In this document: positions 11,926-23,200 of the stretch, piece after piece
Layout of the letters: each line of letters begins with the position of its first letter
Position numbering within the stretch: position 1 is the first letter of the stretch
Assembly: GCA_965153455.1 (NCBI GenBank)
Contig: OZ234503.1
Coordinates: 3,596,001-3,660,000, forward strand
Length of the DNA stretch: 64,000 bases
DNA from: Sphagnum compactum
Lineage: Eukaryota > Bryophyta > Sphagnopsida > Sphagnales
Direction of reading: 5' to 3'
The notes under the pieces: model-generated
The model's input: the letters and a program-made list of their open reading frames with translations, nothing else
Told to the model about the DNA's origin: nothing
Database searches by the model: none
Translations under genes and position numbers: made by a program

Positions 11926-12740
11926 CACCTCGACCTCTAGTCTTTCTGCTAGAATATCGCACTTGCAAGGTGAAGAAATGTTTGGATCAACCAAACACAA
12001 GCTAGACCTTCCACCTATGTCAGAGGCATATTCACACTTGCATAATTGGGTGAACTTCTCTTGTCTGAAAGTGGCCAATGCAACAACTCCAATCAACTAG
12101 TTGTCGATTGTGGATGTGGGGGAGACCAATGACCCTATTCCTATTATCACCCACAATGGTGTAGAGATCTTTGAGTGCCTTTGTGGGGACAACATTTGGC
12201 AAATTGAATGTTGCCCTCCAAAGTCAAACATTCGTTGCTTGGCATTTCAAAAAGACACTAAACACTATTGCAAACCCAAAATCATTTCAAAACAAACAAA
12301 TATCATGTTATGTTGGTTACTGGTCTATAGCCAAAGGTGTATCACTTGAGTTATATAAGTTTTGGTTTTGTCATGATGACCTTAATCATTATGTGGGAGG
12401 GACAAATAAGAAATATGCACTCGATAAACCAACCTTGCTTTCATTTATGGCATGTGCAAGCAGGGATAGATCTCACTCAAATTGAGGTGGTGGCATTAGA
12501 GGAGGCTAGTTTCTTGCTCTTGGAGAAGCCAAGGTCTCCCTTCATCAATTAGGTTGGGGACAACATATCTATTCTCGTAAACCAACCTTCTGCATGTGCC
12601 CCTTAGAAATTTTCTGGTGATGGTACTTCTACCCATGTCTATAAGCAATTGGATCTAGATGCTTGGCCCAAATCAAGCAATGGGAAGAAGATTCGTCATC
12701 TTGACAAGTTCAAACTATCCATTTTGCAAAAAAACAAGTG
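11926..12740 (+). pseudogene. broken ORF of unknown origin
   Basis: Plus-strand frames follow one another with few interruptions and coding-like composition: SHLQGEEMFGSTKHKLDLPP, then CLCGDNIWQIECCPPKSNIR, then ELYKFWFCHDDLNHYVGG, then GDGTSTHVYKQLDLDAWPKS. I do not recognise the family. The Cys-rich CLCG...ECC and CHDDLNHY pieces could be from a transposon protein. Stops and frameshifts show it is not functional as it stands. Confidence 0.3.
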
Positions 12741-13370
12741 AGAGATGGGATGAACTCTTGAAACCACACTATTAATTCCTTCAAACATTCCTTTTCCGGA
12801 TTAATCGCCTCCTTTTAGAACCACCAGAAAATTGTAAGTAATATGAAATAACGATTAATGATTTTGCAATTACATGGATTCTTCTTCCATGATGTTTGCA
12901 TCCCTTGGTAGGTGGGGGTCATGGGTGCAATGTAAGCATTTGTATTACATTTTGCAAAATATGCCATGTATTCTGGGATTAAAGAACCATTCATCCATTA
13001 TTCATCCTAGAATTGGAATGAGGTTCATAGATTATTAATTTGTACCAAAATCCTAGAAGCAAAGTAGGTTGCCATGTCATTAGGTAATTGTTAAATAGGG
13101 CTATTATGGGTTTTGTTGTTTTAGAATACATTCTATTGCAAAAATAAAAATATTTTTCAACATGATGTGTGTAGTGCACTATTCACTAATTTTTCAAACA
13201 TTCTTTTATTCCATCATTATGTGGACTTCCTACCTTTAGCTTACTGTGTGATTTAACTTACATAAGTTATTGTTTCACTCTTTTACATTGTAATGTAGTT
13301 CCTTCAAGTCTCACCTTTGACACCCTTTTTCGCGCATAAAGTTTGACATGAAAATTATGTGAGTTCATTA
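12741..13370. other. spacer, nothing identified
   Basis: AT-rich, no gene or clear repeat seen. Confidence 0.4.
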
Positions 13371-13715
13371 ATTTCCATTTGTCATAACTGTTTTGAAATT
13401 ACTTTCATCCATACATTCAATTAGTTGGAAGTTTCATCCAAACAATTCATCTACTTCCAATTATCATACAAAAGTTCATTCATGCTCCACGTTCATCCAA
13501 ATATTTCATCCATTTTATAATTTTCATCCATGTACATGTGGTTTTCATCTGGCATAATTGTTTTGGAATTAATTTCATCCATACATTTTATCTATGTCAA
13601 ATATTTCATCCAAAAAAATCATCTACTTGCAATTATCATCCAAAAAGATCATTCATGTTCAACTTTCATCCAAAAAATTTCAACCATTTTGTGACTTTCA
13701 TCCATGTACATATGG
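13371..13715. repeat. 171-bp tandem duplication rich in TTCATCCA
   Basis: Two direct copies: 'gtcataactgttttgaaatt' at 13380 and 'ggcataattgttttggaatt' at 13551, both followed by 'tttcatccatacatt' and ending in 'ttcatccatgtacat'. Within each copy the 8-mer TTCATCCA recurs many times. Non-coding. Confidence 0.7.
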
Positions 13716-13820
13716 AAAAATATTTTCCACGTCATTCCCATGTGGCATAGGGATATTCTAAGAATATTTTGTCCTCGTCATTAGAATATTCTAAATATAT
13801 TTGTTCCTACTCATAGGCTC

Positions 13821-14180
13821 ATGCTCATAGGTTCATGCTCACGCTCATGTGTTCGTTTCATAGCATCATTGGTGAAACAATCAATAACACAAGCAGTTGA
13901 ATGTGTTGAGGTTTACTATGAATGCCTATTGAAACTAGCAAATTGTCAAACTCTACAAGTTAGAGCAAGAGATATTTTCATCACTACAATTTTCAGAACA
14001 TGTTTATTGCCTTACCTCAAATTAGCAACAATAGGTTTGAAACAAGATACCTTGATTGAACACAAGGAAGTTGTTGTAGTATGTGAAGAAAGTGGACCTT
14101 GATTAAGCACAAGGAAGCTATTGTAGTATGTGAAGAAAGTGGACCTATTAGCTTGAGTTACAACGCTCTACTTGCTTTGT
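13821..14180 (+). pseudogene. retrotransposon gag-like fragment with 47-bp tandem duplication
   Basis: The frame contains ECVEVYYECLLKLANCQTLQ, FITTIFRTCLLPYLKLATIG and LIEHKEVVVVCEESGP, resembling plant retrotransposon gag segments (YERLLKLAN...TTIFRxGLxPYLxxATxG...HKExxxVCEE). A 47-bp tandem duplication (copies starting 14051 and 14098) interrupts the frame. The second copy resumes into CEESGPISLSYNALLA before the similarity ends. It is a fragment only: no protease or pol. Confidence 0.45.
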
Positions 14181-14631
14181 GAAAGAGTTTCTTTGCGTGC
14201 AGCACGACTCTTTGTTTGTTGTCTTGTGTACCAGTGCTCAGTATGTAACCCTGCAAAAGTATTTCTCACATCCAAGTTCAGTTATTTACTTTTTTTCCAA
14301 CCCCACCCATAAAACTAAAATTGGGACTACAACTAGGTGGGAGACTACTAATAGCAAACCACATGGACCGATCATTATGATTGGTCAATCAGAAACAATG
14401 AGCAGCAGTCAGATCATATCTATTACACTCTTTTCTGGTAGGTGCACACCTGTGCTGTGCCTTTTACTAGCCTCAGCAAACTGTACAAAATTTTTGGGAC
14501 AAAATCAATTTTGCTGAGCTAAACCGGCATGTTTTGACTTTTCTTCATCCAATTTTAGTGTGTAGGGTCACATTACTGAGCACCACTGGGGATGCTCTAA
14601 TTGTGCTTCACTATTGTCATGTTTTGTGCAG
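14181..14631. other. upstream part of the monophosphatase gene, no exon found
   Basis: Expected upstream exons (encoding the VDLVTETD-type block) were looked for and not seen here or in the preceding ~2 kb. The segment may be intron, or novel sequence joined at a truncation point. Confidence 0.35.
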
Positions 14632-16909
14632 TTCATTGGGGAAGAGACCTCTGCAACAAATGGTACCCCAGAATTGACAGATGCACCAACATGGATTGTG
14701 GATCCTTTGGATGGAACTACAAATTTTGTTCACAGGTACCTTCCTCCTCTTCTCCAGCTCATCCTTACTTCAGATTACTCTCATTATCTCATCATCACTA
14801 GCTTGTTGCTGGTTCTACTAGTCCAGAGGATTTTGTGGAATGGAGCTTTATGACTGATCCTTTTTGTGCATGCGCAATAGATACCCATTTGTTTGTGTTG
14901 GCTTGGTGATTGAGAAAGTCCCAACTGTTGGAGTAGGCTTCAACCCCACTCTTGATGAGGTATCAGACTTCAGATCTATTGTGCAGTCTATGGTGGGTGT
15001 TTAGGATTTAGAGAAGATTTCCGTCTGTCAAATTATTTTTATTGGGCAGTGTCTTCAGGTGTTTGTCTTGAAACATCCCTTGCGCATATATCCCTGTTGT
15101 AGTTGCAATTTTTGGTTTGAAAAATGGTGTTGCTTTGGTTCATGGGTGGTTTTGTCTTTTGGTTTGTATGTACAGCTATTCACTGCTGTGAAAGGAAAGG
15201 GAGCCTTTTTGAATGGGCAATGCATCTATGGTCAGTGATGATCATGTGAACCCCCCCTAATGCCTAGGTGTTGGTGACTCTTGTTGTGGCAACAACACAA
15301 GGAAATTTAAAGTCTTGAAGGTGAGTAGGCTTTATGAGGGCGTCATGGTTTTGTAAGATATGTTTATCCCCAGCCATTTTGCTCAGTAAATTTGTATCCT
15401 TTTGTTGAGGGTGTGCAGCTTCAGAGCAGCAGAATATTGGCAACGCCCTCCTTGCCACAGAGGTGCCAACTGCCTCCTTTATTGCTATTCAATTCTGTTG
15501 ATTTCATCTGAGAGAGATCATTGAATATTCAAATCTGTTGATCATCCTTCATTGTGCACTGGTGGGTGCTGGTTCACTCTGGCTGGAATGGTGTCAGATT
15601 GTGGGACTCAAATTGGATGTATAGATGTTTTGTATGAGATGTTACTCCATGCCTCCAGTTGTTTGAACTGTTAATTCTCCAGTTGTTCAGCTGCATCATT
15701 GCGATATCTACACGTATTGCAAGTTTGGTGAACCAGGTTTTGCTGATCTGCAGGTTGGGAAAAGGCGAGATAAAGAAACCATAGATGTGACCACTAACAA
15801 AATCAACAACCTTCTTTTTGAGGTGCGATGATGATGATATGGTCCATTTGCATCAAGGTGCAGAGCACAACAGTGCAAAGATATCTTGGTGCTGTCAAGT
15901 GCAACAGTGGAATTTTATTGATTTTGTGCTATGGGAAATAAGCTTTTTGTGTATCTCAGGTTTTTTTTTGGAAGTGTGTGGAGGCCTGATTGACACTCTT
16001 ACAGCATATGAGCTTCCAGTTAATGACTAAATCCCTAGTTTAGTTTTCAAAGCTCAGAGCACTTTTGTTTGCAAGGATGGAAGAATGTGACTCATGTATG
16101 GCATTTGCAGGTGCGCTCTCTTCATTTATGTGGCTCTTTTGCAATGAACCTGTGTGGAGTGGCTTGGGGGAGGCTTGATCTCTTTTATGAGCTCAGCTTT
16201 GGAGGTCCCTGGTGAGTTCACAAGTTCTTCATACTGCTGCATGCCAGTCTAGAAACTCTGCAAGTCGTGAATCATTTGAGGATTATTAGGGGAACATCAC
16301 TGTTATGACCTTAAGAACATTATCATGTGCCTATGTTCCTTAGTGATTACCAAATATTATATGGAGCAGGGATGTTGCTGCGGGTGCTTTGATACTTCAA
16401 GAGGCAGGAGGACATGTATTTGACCCATAAGTTTTTCTCCTTGGCCTACAATTGTTTGATCATTATGAAACTCTGATACCAGCCAACTAAATAACCATCC
16501 ATTGGAAGTCTGTTTATGTGTAGGGTAAAGCCTGAGCCCATGGGCTTTACCGAGCATATGCCATAAAGACTGTGCTCAGATTTTTTTCATAAAATTTTCT
16601 TCTTACGATAGTCAGTGGGTATCCAGTGCATACCCATCAGGTATCACAGGAAGAAAACCTACACAGGCATTTTGGAAAACCGAATGGTCATGCCTGTAGG
16701 TGTTCAGTTGTTACCCAATGGAAGAAACTATGTGAAGCACTAGCAAAAAATTTGCAGAAATTTTGAACAATTTGACCTTATCAGATGGCCCTTGTTTGGC
16801 TGGCTAATGCAGATCTGGCAGTCAGTTTAACATGATGTCACAACGGGTGGCAGTATCCAACAAGCATCTTAAACAGGCTTTGTTGGAGGGCTTGAAAGGT
16901 TTAATCTAA
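14632..16909 (+). CDS. inositol monophosphatase family gene, 5' part missing, possibly a pseudogene
   Basis: Mg2+-dependent phosphatase of the IMPase family (the plant enzymes hydrolyse inositol and L-galactose phosphates, as VTC4). Exons with matching splice sites and phases: 14632-14735, 14881-14959, 15176-15230, 15419-15462, 15754-15822, 16111-16211, 16370-16426 and 16813-16909 (stop TAA 16907). They encode in order FIGEE (metal-binding Glu), [14 protein letters not shown] (IMP motif 1), [43 protein letters not shown], the [19 protein letters not shown] block, [24 protein letters not shown] (IMP motif 2) and [20 protein letters not shown]. This covers roughly the last three quarters of the ~270-residue family. 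No exon for the first ~65 residues is visible. The donor of the last intron is ATAAGT instead of GTAAGT; unspliced reading stops at once (TAA 16428). A lone Mutator-type end lies in intron 4. Family assignment is secure, function uncertain. Confidence 0.85.
15552..15586. mobile_element. solitary Mutator-like terminal repeat (family A)
   Basis: TTGTGCACTGGTGGGTGCTG followed by GTTCACTCTGGCT matches the right terminus of the elements ending at 588, 46896 and 63816. No inverted partner was found nearby, so this is either a relic or one end of an element whose other end has decayed. It lies in the intron between 15462 and 15754. Confidence 0.55.
16519..16552. other. hairpin in the last monophosphatase intron
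   Basis: GGTAAAGCCTGAGCCCAT then GGGCTTTACC forms a ~9-10 bp stem with a short loop. Similar GGTAAAGCCC-type words occur at 47979 and, inverted, at 48452, which suggests a small inverted-repeat element family. Weak evidence. Confidence 0.3.
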
Positions 16910-17729
16910 ATACGTGACATTGCAAAGGCTTCTAAAATGTCTGGAATTCGCTGCTCCTACATGTTGGTTGGTGCGCAATTTTAGTGATGCATATTATTAA
17001 CTGTGAAGAGATGCAGTGAGCTGAATGTGACAGTTCCTTTTTTTTTCTAAAACATATGTCCAGATAGCATAAATATTTTCTTCTAGAATGGGAATTCCTT
17101 CTCTATACATAAATTTGAGGTTGGTGTGACAAGGTAGACAATGTCATATCTTTCCAGGCGGACAGCTTTCCCTCATGTCACTACACAGGACATTTAACAA
17201 TATGTTGTTCTTTCATAACAACATCTTCCACAGTGATGTGTGAATCCAATACTTTTAACCTTGGACCTTGGGGTCTGGGCTGAGCCCACCAAAGGCAGGA
17301 GTCTCCCCCACCCAATCCCTCAATTCTCTGATGAAGCTGCTGCTTCTTGTCTGCAAAGTGTCACTCAGACTTTCCTGCCATATGCAAGCTGCTCTCTCCC
17401 AAACCTAGCATCTCAACTGTCATCCATGATCAACACTCCAGTGTTTGCATCATTTGTTGCTTTATTTAAAATGACTTTTGAGTTTTTGATTACAAATTGG
17501 ACAACAATGGTCGATTAAGCTCTTTTCCTTTTCATGAACTCAATTATGCTTTTGGTGGATATGATGCAAAAAGCATTTAAGGAAGCACGTTCAATCAACT
17601 CTTCATTTTTCGAATCCAATGACTCCATGAACTCCCAATAAGTGTTGGAGTCTAAGTATGTGCAACTTTTTGCTACTTTGTATGAATTTCAAATCATGTG
17701 TGCATTCAATTTTTTGTTTGATGATTTGG
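16910..17729. other. spacer downstream of the monophosphatase gene
   Basis: Includes its presumed 3' UTR. A frame at 17240-17518 has no recognisable domain. Nothing else identified. Confidence 0.4.
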
Positions 17730-18560
17730 GTCGTTGGGTGAAACCTAGAAGTACAACTTGGTTTTCAAGGTTCCTTTTGATTGAGTTTGATGAAGATTGT
17801 TAGGTCAAAAAAATTCGAATGTGTAAACCTACATTGTTCAACATTATAGAAAAACTAAGACCGATGTTAAAAAGACATGATACCAAATATAGGAAAACAA
17901 TTTATGTTGAAATACACGTTTGTTGTTCAATTTACAAACTAACTTAAGGTGTAATTTTTTCGATTTGTTGTGACCATTTTGTAGTTGGAAGGTCTACAAT
18001 CTCCTTTAGCTTATATGAATTTGTTAATGTTTTCAACATTGTGTACCTTTGGTATGATTTCTTGACCCCTAGGTACAGAATTGTTGGTTGTCATCACAAA
18101 ATTCATGAAATGGTCTAGTCTTTCTAGTATGCACGATGTTATAGACGTAACTCATATTTTTGTTTTAACATTATGAAGTGTTTTTGTTGAAAACTATTAC
18201 TATTGTAAAATTGGTGGATACAACATAGGGGCATAATGTGTTGTTGATTGCAATAAAAAGTTGACTCATGTTTTTTGGGGCTTCCAAATAGTATAAATGA
18301 TTCAAGGGTCCTATGTAGGTTTAATTTATTAAAAAAAACTCAATATAATGGACTGTTTGAGCATCGTAGGGTTTTTAAAAGTGGATTTGCACCTTATCTT
18401 TCGGGTGATAAGGGATATCCATTGTTCTCATCGATTATGACCCCACACAAAGAAGGGCAACAATTTGTCATAGAACTTTTCTACAACAAAAAAAAAAAGG
18501 TTCATTTCATGATGGATAATGTTTTTGGCATATTAAATAAACCTTTTGAGAATTACTAAT
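17730..18560 (+). pseudogene. PIF/Harbinger-type transposase, broken
   Basis: A DDE transposase of the DDE_Tnp_4 kind, read in several frames. The N-terminal region has STTWFSRFLLIEFDED, MCKPTLFNI and VGRSTISFSLYEFVNVFNIV. Then come VIDVTHIF (first Asp, near 18137-18165), LPNSINDSRVL (second Asp, near 18285), YLSGDKGYPLFSSIMTPHKE, YNKKKKVHFMMDNVFGILNK. The last catalytic position, normally Glu in a (V)ENAFGILK context, reads Asp here (MMDNVFGIL). Internal stops and at least two frameshifts make it non-functional. The convergent frame at 19018-20165 is its likely companion. Confidence 0.75.
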
Positions 18561-19017
18561 AGGATTTGATTTGCATGTGTATTTCTTGTTAAACATTTTT
18601 ACCTATTGTTGTCTATTACATAACTTACTTTAATATCAAACTAAATCTAATATCTTGAAGGCTAATGAAAAACATTGAAATGAGTGATGTGCAAATAACT
18701 CAAGAAACAAACATGGCGCACAAATAATTCAATACAAATATTGAAAATTATCAAGTAAATGCAATTAAATAGTGAGAAATGTGTAGAAAGGAAATACATA
18801 GGAAATTATGTAGTTTCCTTGGACTACAAAACACTATCAATCTATGATTTTGTCACAAGGTTTTATTTCATTTTACTTAAAAAAATTGTTCTCAACTTCA
18901 AATCATTTTTTTATTAGTTGTTGTGATCTACAAAATCATTGATAGTGGGAAGATCCTTTCAGGCAAATTCAATATTACTGATATTTCCAACCCCTTTGTT
19001 TCTCATAAGCACCATGC
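18561..19017. other. spacer between the two Harbinger frames
   Basis: AT-rich, with no terminal repeat or frame recognised; presumably interior of the PIF/Harbinger element. Confidence 0.35.
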
Positions 19018-20165
19018 TCATGACCTAGATGTCAAACATGTGATGGTTTTCATGATGTTGATACAAATTTCGTTGATTAGCTTGTTTCTACCTTTGAAAT
19101 AATCTAGTTGCTTATCATATATTCTCTTTTGTGTTTTTGCATGTTTATTTTCAATAAACAAACTTGTCTCATGCATTCTATCAATTGAATCAACCAACAT
19201 TTGGCTCCCCTCATGTGTGGCTTCAACAATGTTTCGTATGCATAAAAGAATAACTTATTTTGACATTAACATTACGAGGAGTTTGATATCCACCACCTGC
19301 ATTTTAAATTATTTTATTCATTAAGGTTGGGGTCTTAGGCTTGGGTAATGGGTTGTCAACTAAAGTGTGGATGGGGTTGTGTGTTGGGGTTGTAGTCATA
19401 GGTTTTGAAAAGGGTTCAATTGCAATTACAATTTCAATGATAGGTCTAAACCTTGTGGTGTTTATCGAATAGTACACATTGGGGTTGTTATCACATGTTC
19501 TATTAGAGGTTATGTAAAAGATTATGTTGTACTTATAATTTCAATGAAAGACCTGGATTGAAAAAAAGGTAACATGAAAATATTTGTCCACCAAAGTTCA
19601 TGAAGTGTTAACCCTCATTAGATCTTGAAAGATCTTCATTAGTTAGGTCAATGTTTTCTTTTATCAACATAGTGTTGTCATTCTATTGGATTCAAGCTAT
19701 TAGGATTGAAAGTTGTGTCACAATCATTTATCAGATCTTGCACATGAGGTGGGGTGAATATGGGTCTACTTCCCATGAATTCATAAAACATGTCATATAC
19801 ATTATTGTTAAAAAACTTGGGCAAATGAAATGTAGCCTTGTTTTGTGAGCTTGTTGGTGAATTATCTTCATTGTGCCAAATGTTAGACTTGTAATAATTT
19901 TTTTTATGAATTCACCTAAGATTAAATCCATTTGTCTTTCCATGTAGGTCCATTTTTCAAATGTTCAAAACAACTTACACACATCATGATAGGAGAATTT
20001 TTTCCACTTGGTAAGAACAATTTCAAATTGGTCTTGTGGGTCAACTTTGTCCAAGCCTATATATTACATGTTTGTTTTTCTTGGCATTAATGAAGACCAT
20101 TATTTCCCCATGCTCCCAATTTGGTTGTTGTGGTTTTCTTGTGTGAACTTCAAATGATGCATCTT
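19018..20165 (-). pseudogene. PIF/Harbinger companion DNA-binding protein (Myb/trihelix-like), broken
   Basis: On the minus strand, pieces in order are QPNWEHGEIMVFINAKKNKH (a trihelix/Myb-like WxxxEI..LI.AKK pattern, near 20150-20080), LTKWKKFSYHDVCKLF (near 20010), and finally SIDRMHETSLFIENKHAKTQ followed by DYFKGRNKLINE (19200-19018). PIF/Harbinger elements usually carry such a second gene next to the transposase, which supports the call, as does the convergent arrangement with 17730-18560. Several stops and frameshifts. Confidence 0.5.
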
Positions 20166-21044
20166 GAACATGCATTAAAAACTTTCCTCTTGGGCATATT
20201 CACAATTAGGGTACCCACGGAGACAATTTAACAGAAAAGGATTGCAAATGACTATTTTGGATTTTTATTACATATACTATTTCATGATATTTTGAATAGT
20301 ACATCTTCATGAGGAAGTATAATGGATTGGTATATGACTATAAATAAAATGATGTCTGGTTAATTTAATAAAAAAATCCATGAATAGATTGGATATAATA
20401 TTGATGTCCTTTTGAGTCCTTTTAAACAATTTGAATCCTTGTCTTAATTGTAATTTTCATCTTAAAGAAATCAAAAGGAATGTATTAAACAATGCAATTG
20501 ACTTCAATTTTCTTTCATGGATAAGTGATGCACACATCTATGTTTAGCAATGTTCATATAATGCATTTAATTAAATAATGTATGATATAAGAATTTTGAA
20601 GGCTACATAATCCATTCAGAAAGGGCTACAAGCAAAATGTTTTTTTTTTTCCGATTTGGTTGATTTTTTTTATTCAGTAGGTTTAGAATTTGTGGCCCAA
20701 AGTGCCGGCAAAATGTGCAAGAAATTTTCATGCAAAGTCACATGTTGAATTGCATATAAAGGCTTATGTATTCATTTTTAAGTTTTTGGTTTTTTAACAA
20801 AATATTTATGCATAATTACATACAAATGTGAAAATTGTCACCACCATTATCATAGTTTGAATTATCCAATATCTCTCATTTAAATTTTTCCATTTAAAAT
20901 TTGTATTTGGAAGATAACAAAAATAAATTCCTTGAGTCCTATGGCGAAAAAGTGATACCTTGATTGTGAATATGCCCTCTTGCCTTTGTTTTTCTTTTAT
21001 GTCGAATGCCTCTCATCAATGATATGGATCTTTACATTGAATTT
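20166..21044. other. spacer, nothing identified
   Basis: AT-rich without a gene or obvious repeat. Confidence 0.4.
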
Positions 21045-21720
21045 CAAACAATGAATTGTGAATCAACAAATTTTTATGGACGTAGATGGACATTCACTTT
21101 CAATCATTGTTGATTATATTCTAGATTATGCATGGAAGCAATTTGGAATACATGCACTTGGTAATTCTACAAATTCATGATTATTTGAACATTCAATTTG
21201 TAACTAAAATGCATTGAAGAATTATGCATATTGTCATATCTGTGAATTGTGGATGCAAATGGACAGTTGATTTCAATCTTTGCTAATTATATTATGGATT
21301 GTGCATGGAAGTAGTTTGGAGCACATGCACATAATAACTCTACAAAACTCTTGATTCTTTGTGCATTCAACTTGTAATTAAAACACATTGAAAAACTATG
21401 CATTTGAATTGTGAATTGTGGACGCAAATGGACATTCTTTTTTTATTTTTGCTAATTATATCATAGATTGTGCATGGAAGTTGTTTGGAATACATGCATT
21501 TGGTAACTCTACAAAAATCTTGACTATGTGCATTCAATTTGTAATTAAAATGCATTGAAAAATTATGCATATAGTTTGAACTGTGAATTGTGGATGTAGA
21601 TGGACACTCACTTCTAACCTTTGTTCTAAACTGTGCATGGAAGAAGTCTAGAATATGCATTTGATAACTTTGCAAAATTCTTAACTTTTTGTGCAAAACT
21701 ATGCACATTTGACTTGAATT
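21045..21720. repeat. ~170-bp tandem repeat, four copies
   Basis: The landmark GCATGGAAG occurs at 21130, 21303, 21472 and 21635 (periods 173, 169, 163). Each copy has 'gtgaattgtggatgcaaatgg' upstream and 'tacaaa(a)tcttga...catt(c/g)aa(t/c)ttgtaa(t/c)taaaa' downstream. Diverged; the minus-strand frame at 21708-21367 is a by-product. Confidence 0.7.
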
Positions 21721-22689
21721 TCATGTGTTTTTAGGTTTTAAAGTTTTTGAAAAAACTTTCATGAAGTACATCACTTGAATTTTCAAAGCTAAAAAATGTT
21801 GAATAGTCAATCTTCTTGTTTGATGCAAGTGAATGTTTGTTGGTGATGTTTTTTAGGAAACTATTAAAACCACTATAAGTTCTTTGTGGTAGAGTTTTTT
21901 CTTTTGTGGCGGATGCAATTTTGACGGTAGATGCAACTTGAACAAGGTGGGCAAATGAAGGTTTTGACAATGGCGAGTGGTGGTAAGGAATGAAACTTTC
22001 AACAATGATCGTAGTGGAGGTGACGAACAGTAGTTGTGAGGAATGAACTTTTGACAATGGTGAGTAGTGAAGTTGACAAGCATCTCAATGATGGTGCTTG
22101 CGATGATCGAATTGTAGTTTTTCTTTTTAAACTTTGCTAATACTAACTTACAAGGTCATTCTTTGACATTCTACACAATGTTATTTTTAAAACCCGATGT
22201 AAAGTTACAAAACTTTCTACTTAACATGGAGATAACATTGTGTTCCTTGTAGGATCCACCCTAACTAATTTGTTACATTATTTTTATATTTCAATGACAA
22301 GTAATCGAAACTAGTAAACAAGGGATTTTTTGAATTCCTTCGGATGGTCATTTGGAGACCATTCTTAAAAACAATTAAAAAAATAACTACTTCATTTTTT
22401 TCTTAATAAATACTTCCTTTTCCTATTAACTTCTTAATATCTATCTTCCACCTTTCTCATAACTACTTCCATTTTATAACTACCTCACTCTTTTTCCCTA
22501 TCCACCAACATGGATATGAAAAAAAAATTCAATATGTGTCTTTTCATGTCCATGAATGTCCATGAAATGTATAATAAGTTAAATTAAATTTAACATTGAC
22601 ATAAATAATGATGAATTATTGAAAACCATATGAAAACATAAGTAAAAAATAAAATAGTTGATGCTCAATGGTAAAGTGCAGCAGCGTGG
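21721..22689. other. spacer, nothing identified
   Basis: Minus-strand frames at 21731-22083 have no domain. The 21950-22075 part contains small duplicated words ('gaatgaa(a)cttt(c/t)(a/g)acaatg'). No gene supported. Confidence 0.4.
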
Positions 22690-23200
22690 AGCTCTAATGT
22701 CAATAGGCATCTTGATCTTGACCATCTGATTTGGCCGAGAGAAGGAGATCATGGCCGTTGTTTCCCCGTAAAGAAACAGAATATGCGTAAAAGCCGGCTC
22801 TGGATAGGAATCTCGCAGAGTGAGTACATGACGCAACCTGAAAGGGATCACGACTCACGACTCGTCTTGTCACCGGCAGGCACGTGAAAGGGTTGGGATT
22901 CAATCGTATGATCGACGTCTCTGGAAATTTTATTGATTAAATAATACTTTTTAGATTCAAAGTTTAAGCAAACCCAGTTTGGCTTTTTGCTGCCTTCTGC
23001 TGTCTTTACGCTTTTCCGCCATCGCCATAGCCAGGGATTGAGAGCAGTTTTTTTTTTCACAGTTGGTTGCTCTCGGGATAATTCAGTGTGCGTCGGATAG
23101 ATCCTTGCAGTTGCTGCCTTTCCAACCGTTGTCAAATTGTCGAATTTGATTCAGGAAATTGTGAGAAGCAGTGGTCGTCGTCGGAAAACAAAACACTAGG
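22690..23200 (+). promoter_or_regulatory. probable promoter and leader of the DUF151/UVR gene
   Basis: A GC- and CG-richer island about 1.3-1.8 kb upstream of the nuclease start codon, distinct from the AT-rich spacer to its left. It includes a G-box CACGTG at 22881-22886. A possible 5'-UTR splice donor ACTAG|GTACGG lies at 23198. No TATA box could be placed with confidence. The assignment rests on composition and position only. Confidence 0.3.

Noticed and set aside
4500-13715. CRISPR-like regular repeats
   Set aside because: Repeats are diverged direct tandems without unique spacers of constant size, and the genome is a plant's.
22660-22700. tRNA-like 'gctcaatggtaaagtgc' as a possible SINE or tRNA A box
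   Set aside because: No matching B box at the right distance and no cloverleaf could be drawn.
22848-23135. 95-codon minus-strand frame upstream of the DUF151/UVR gene
   Set aside because: No domain, and it overlaps the probable promoter/leader island with a frame on the other strand as well.
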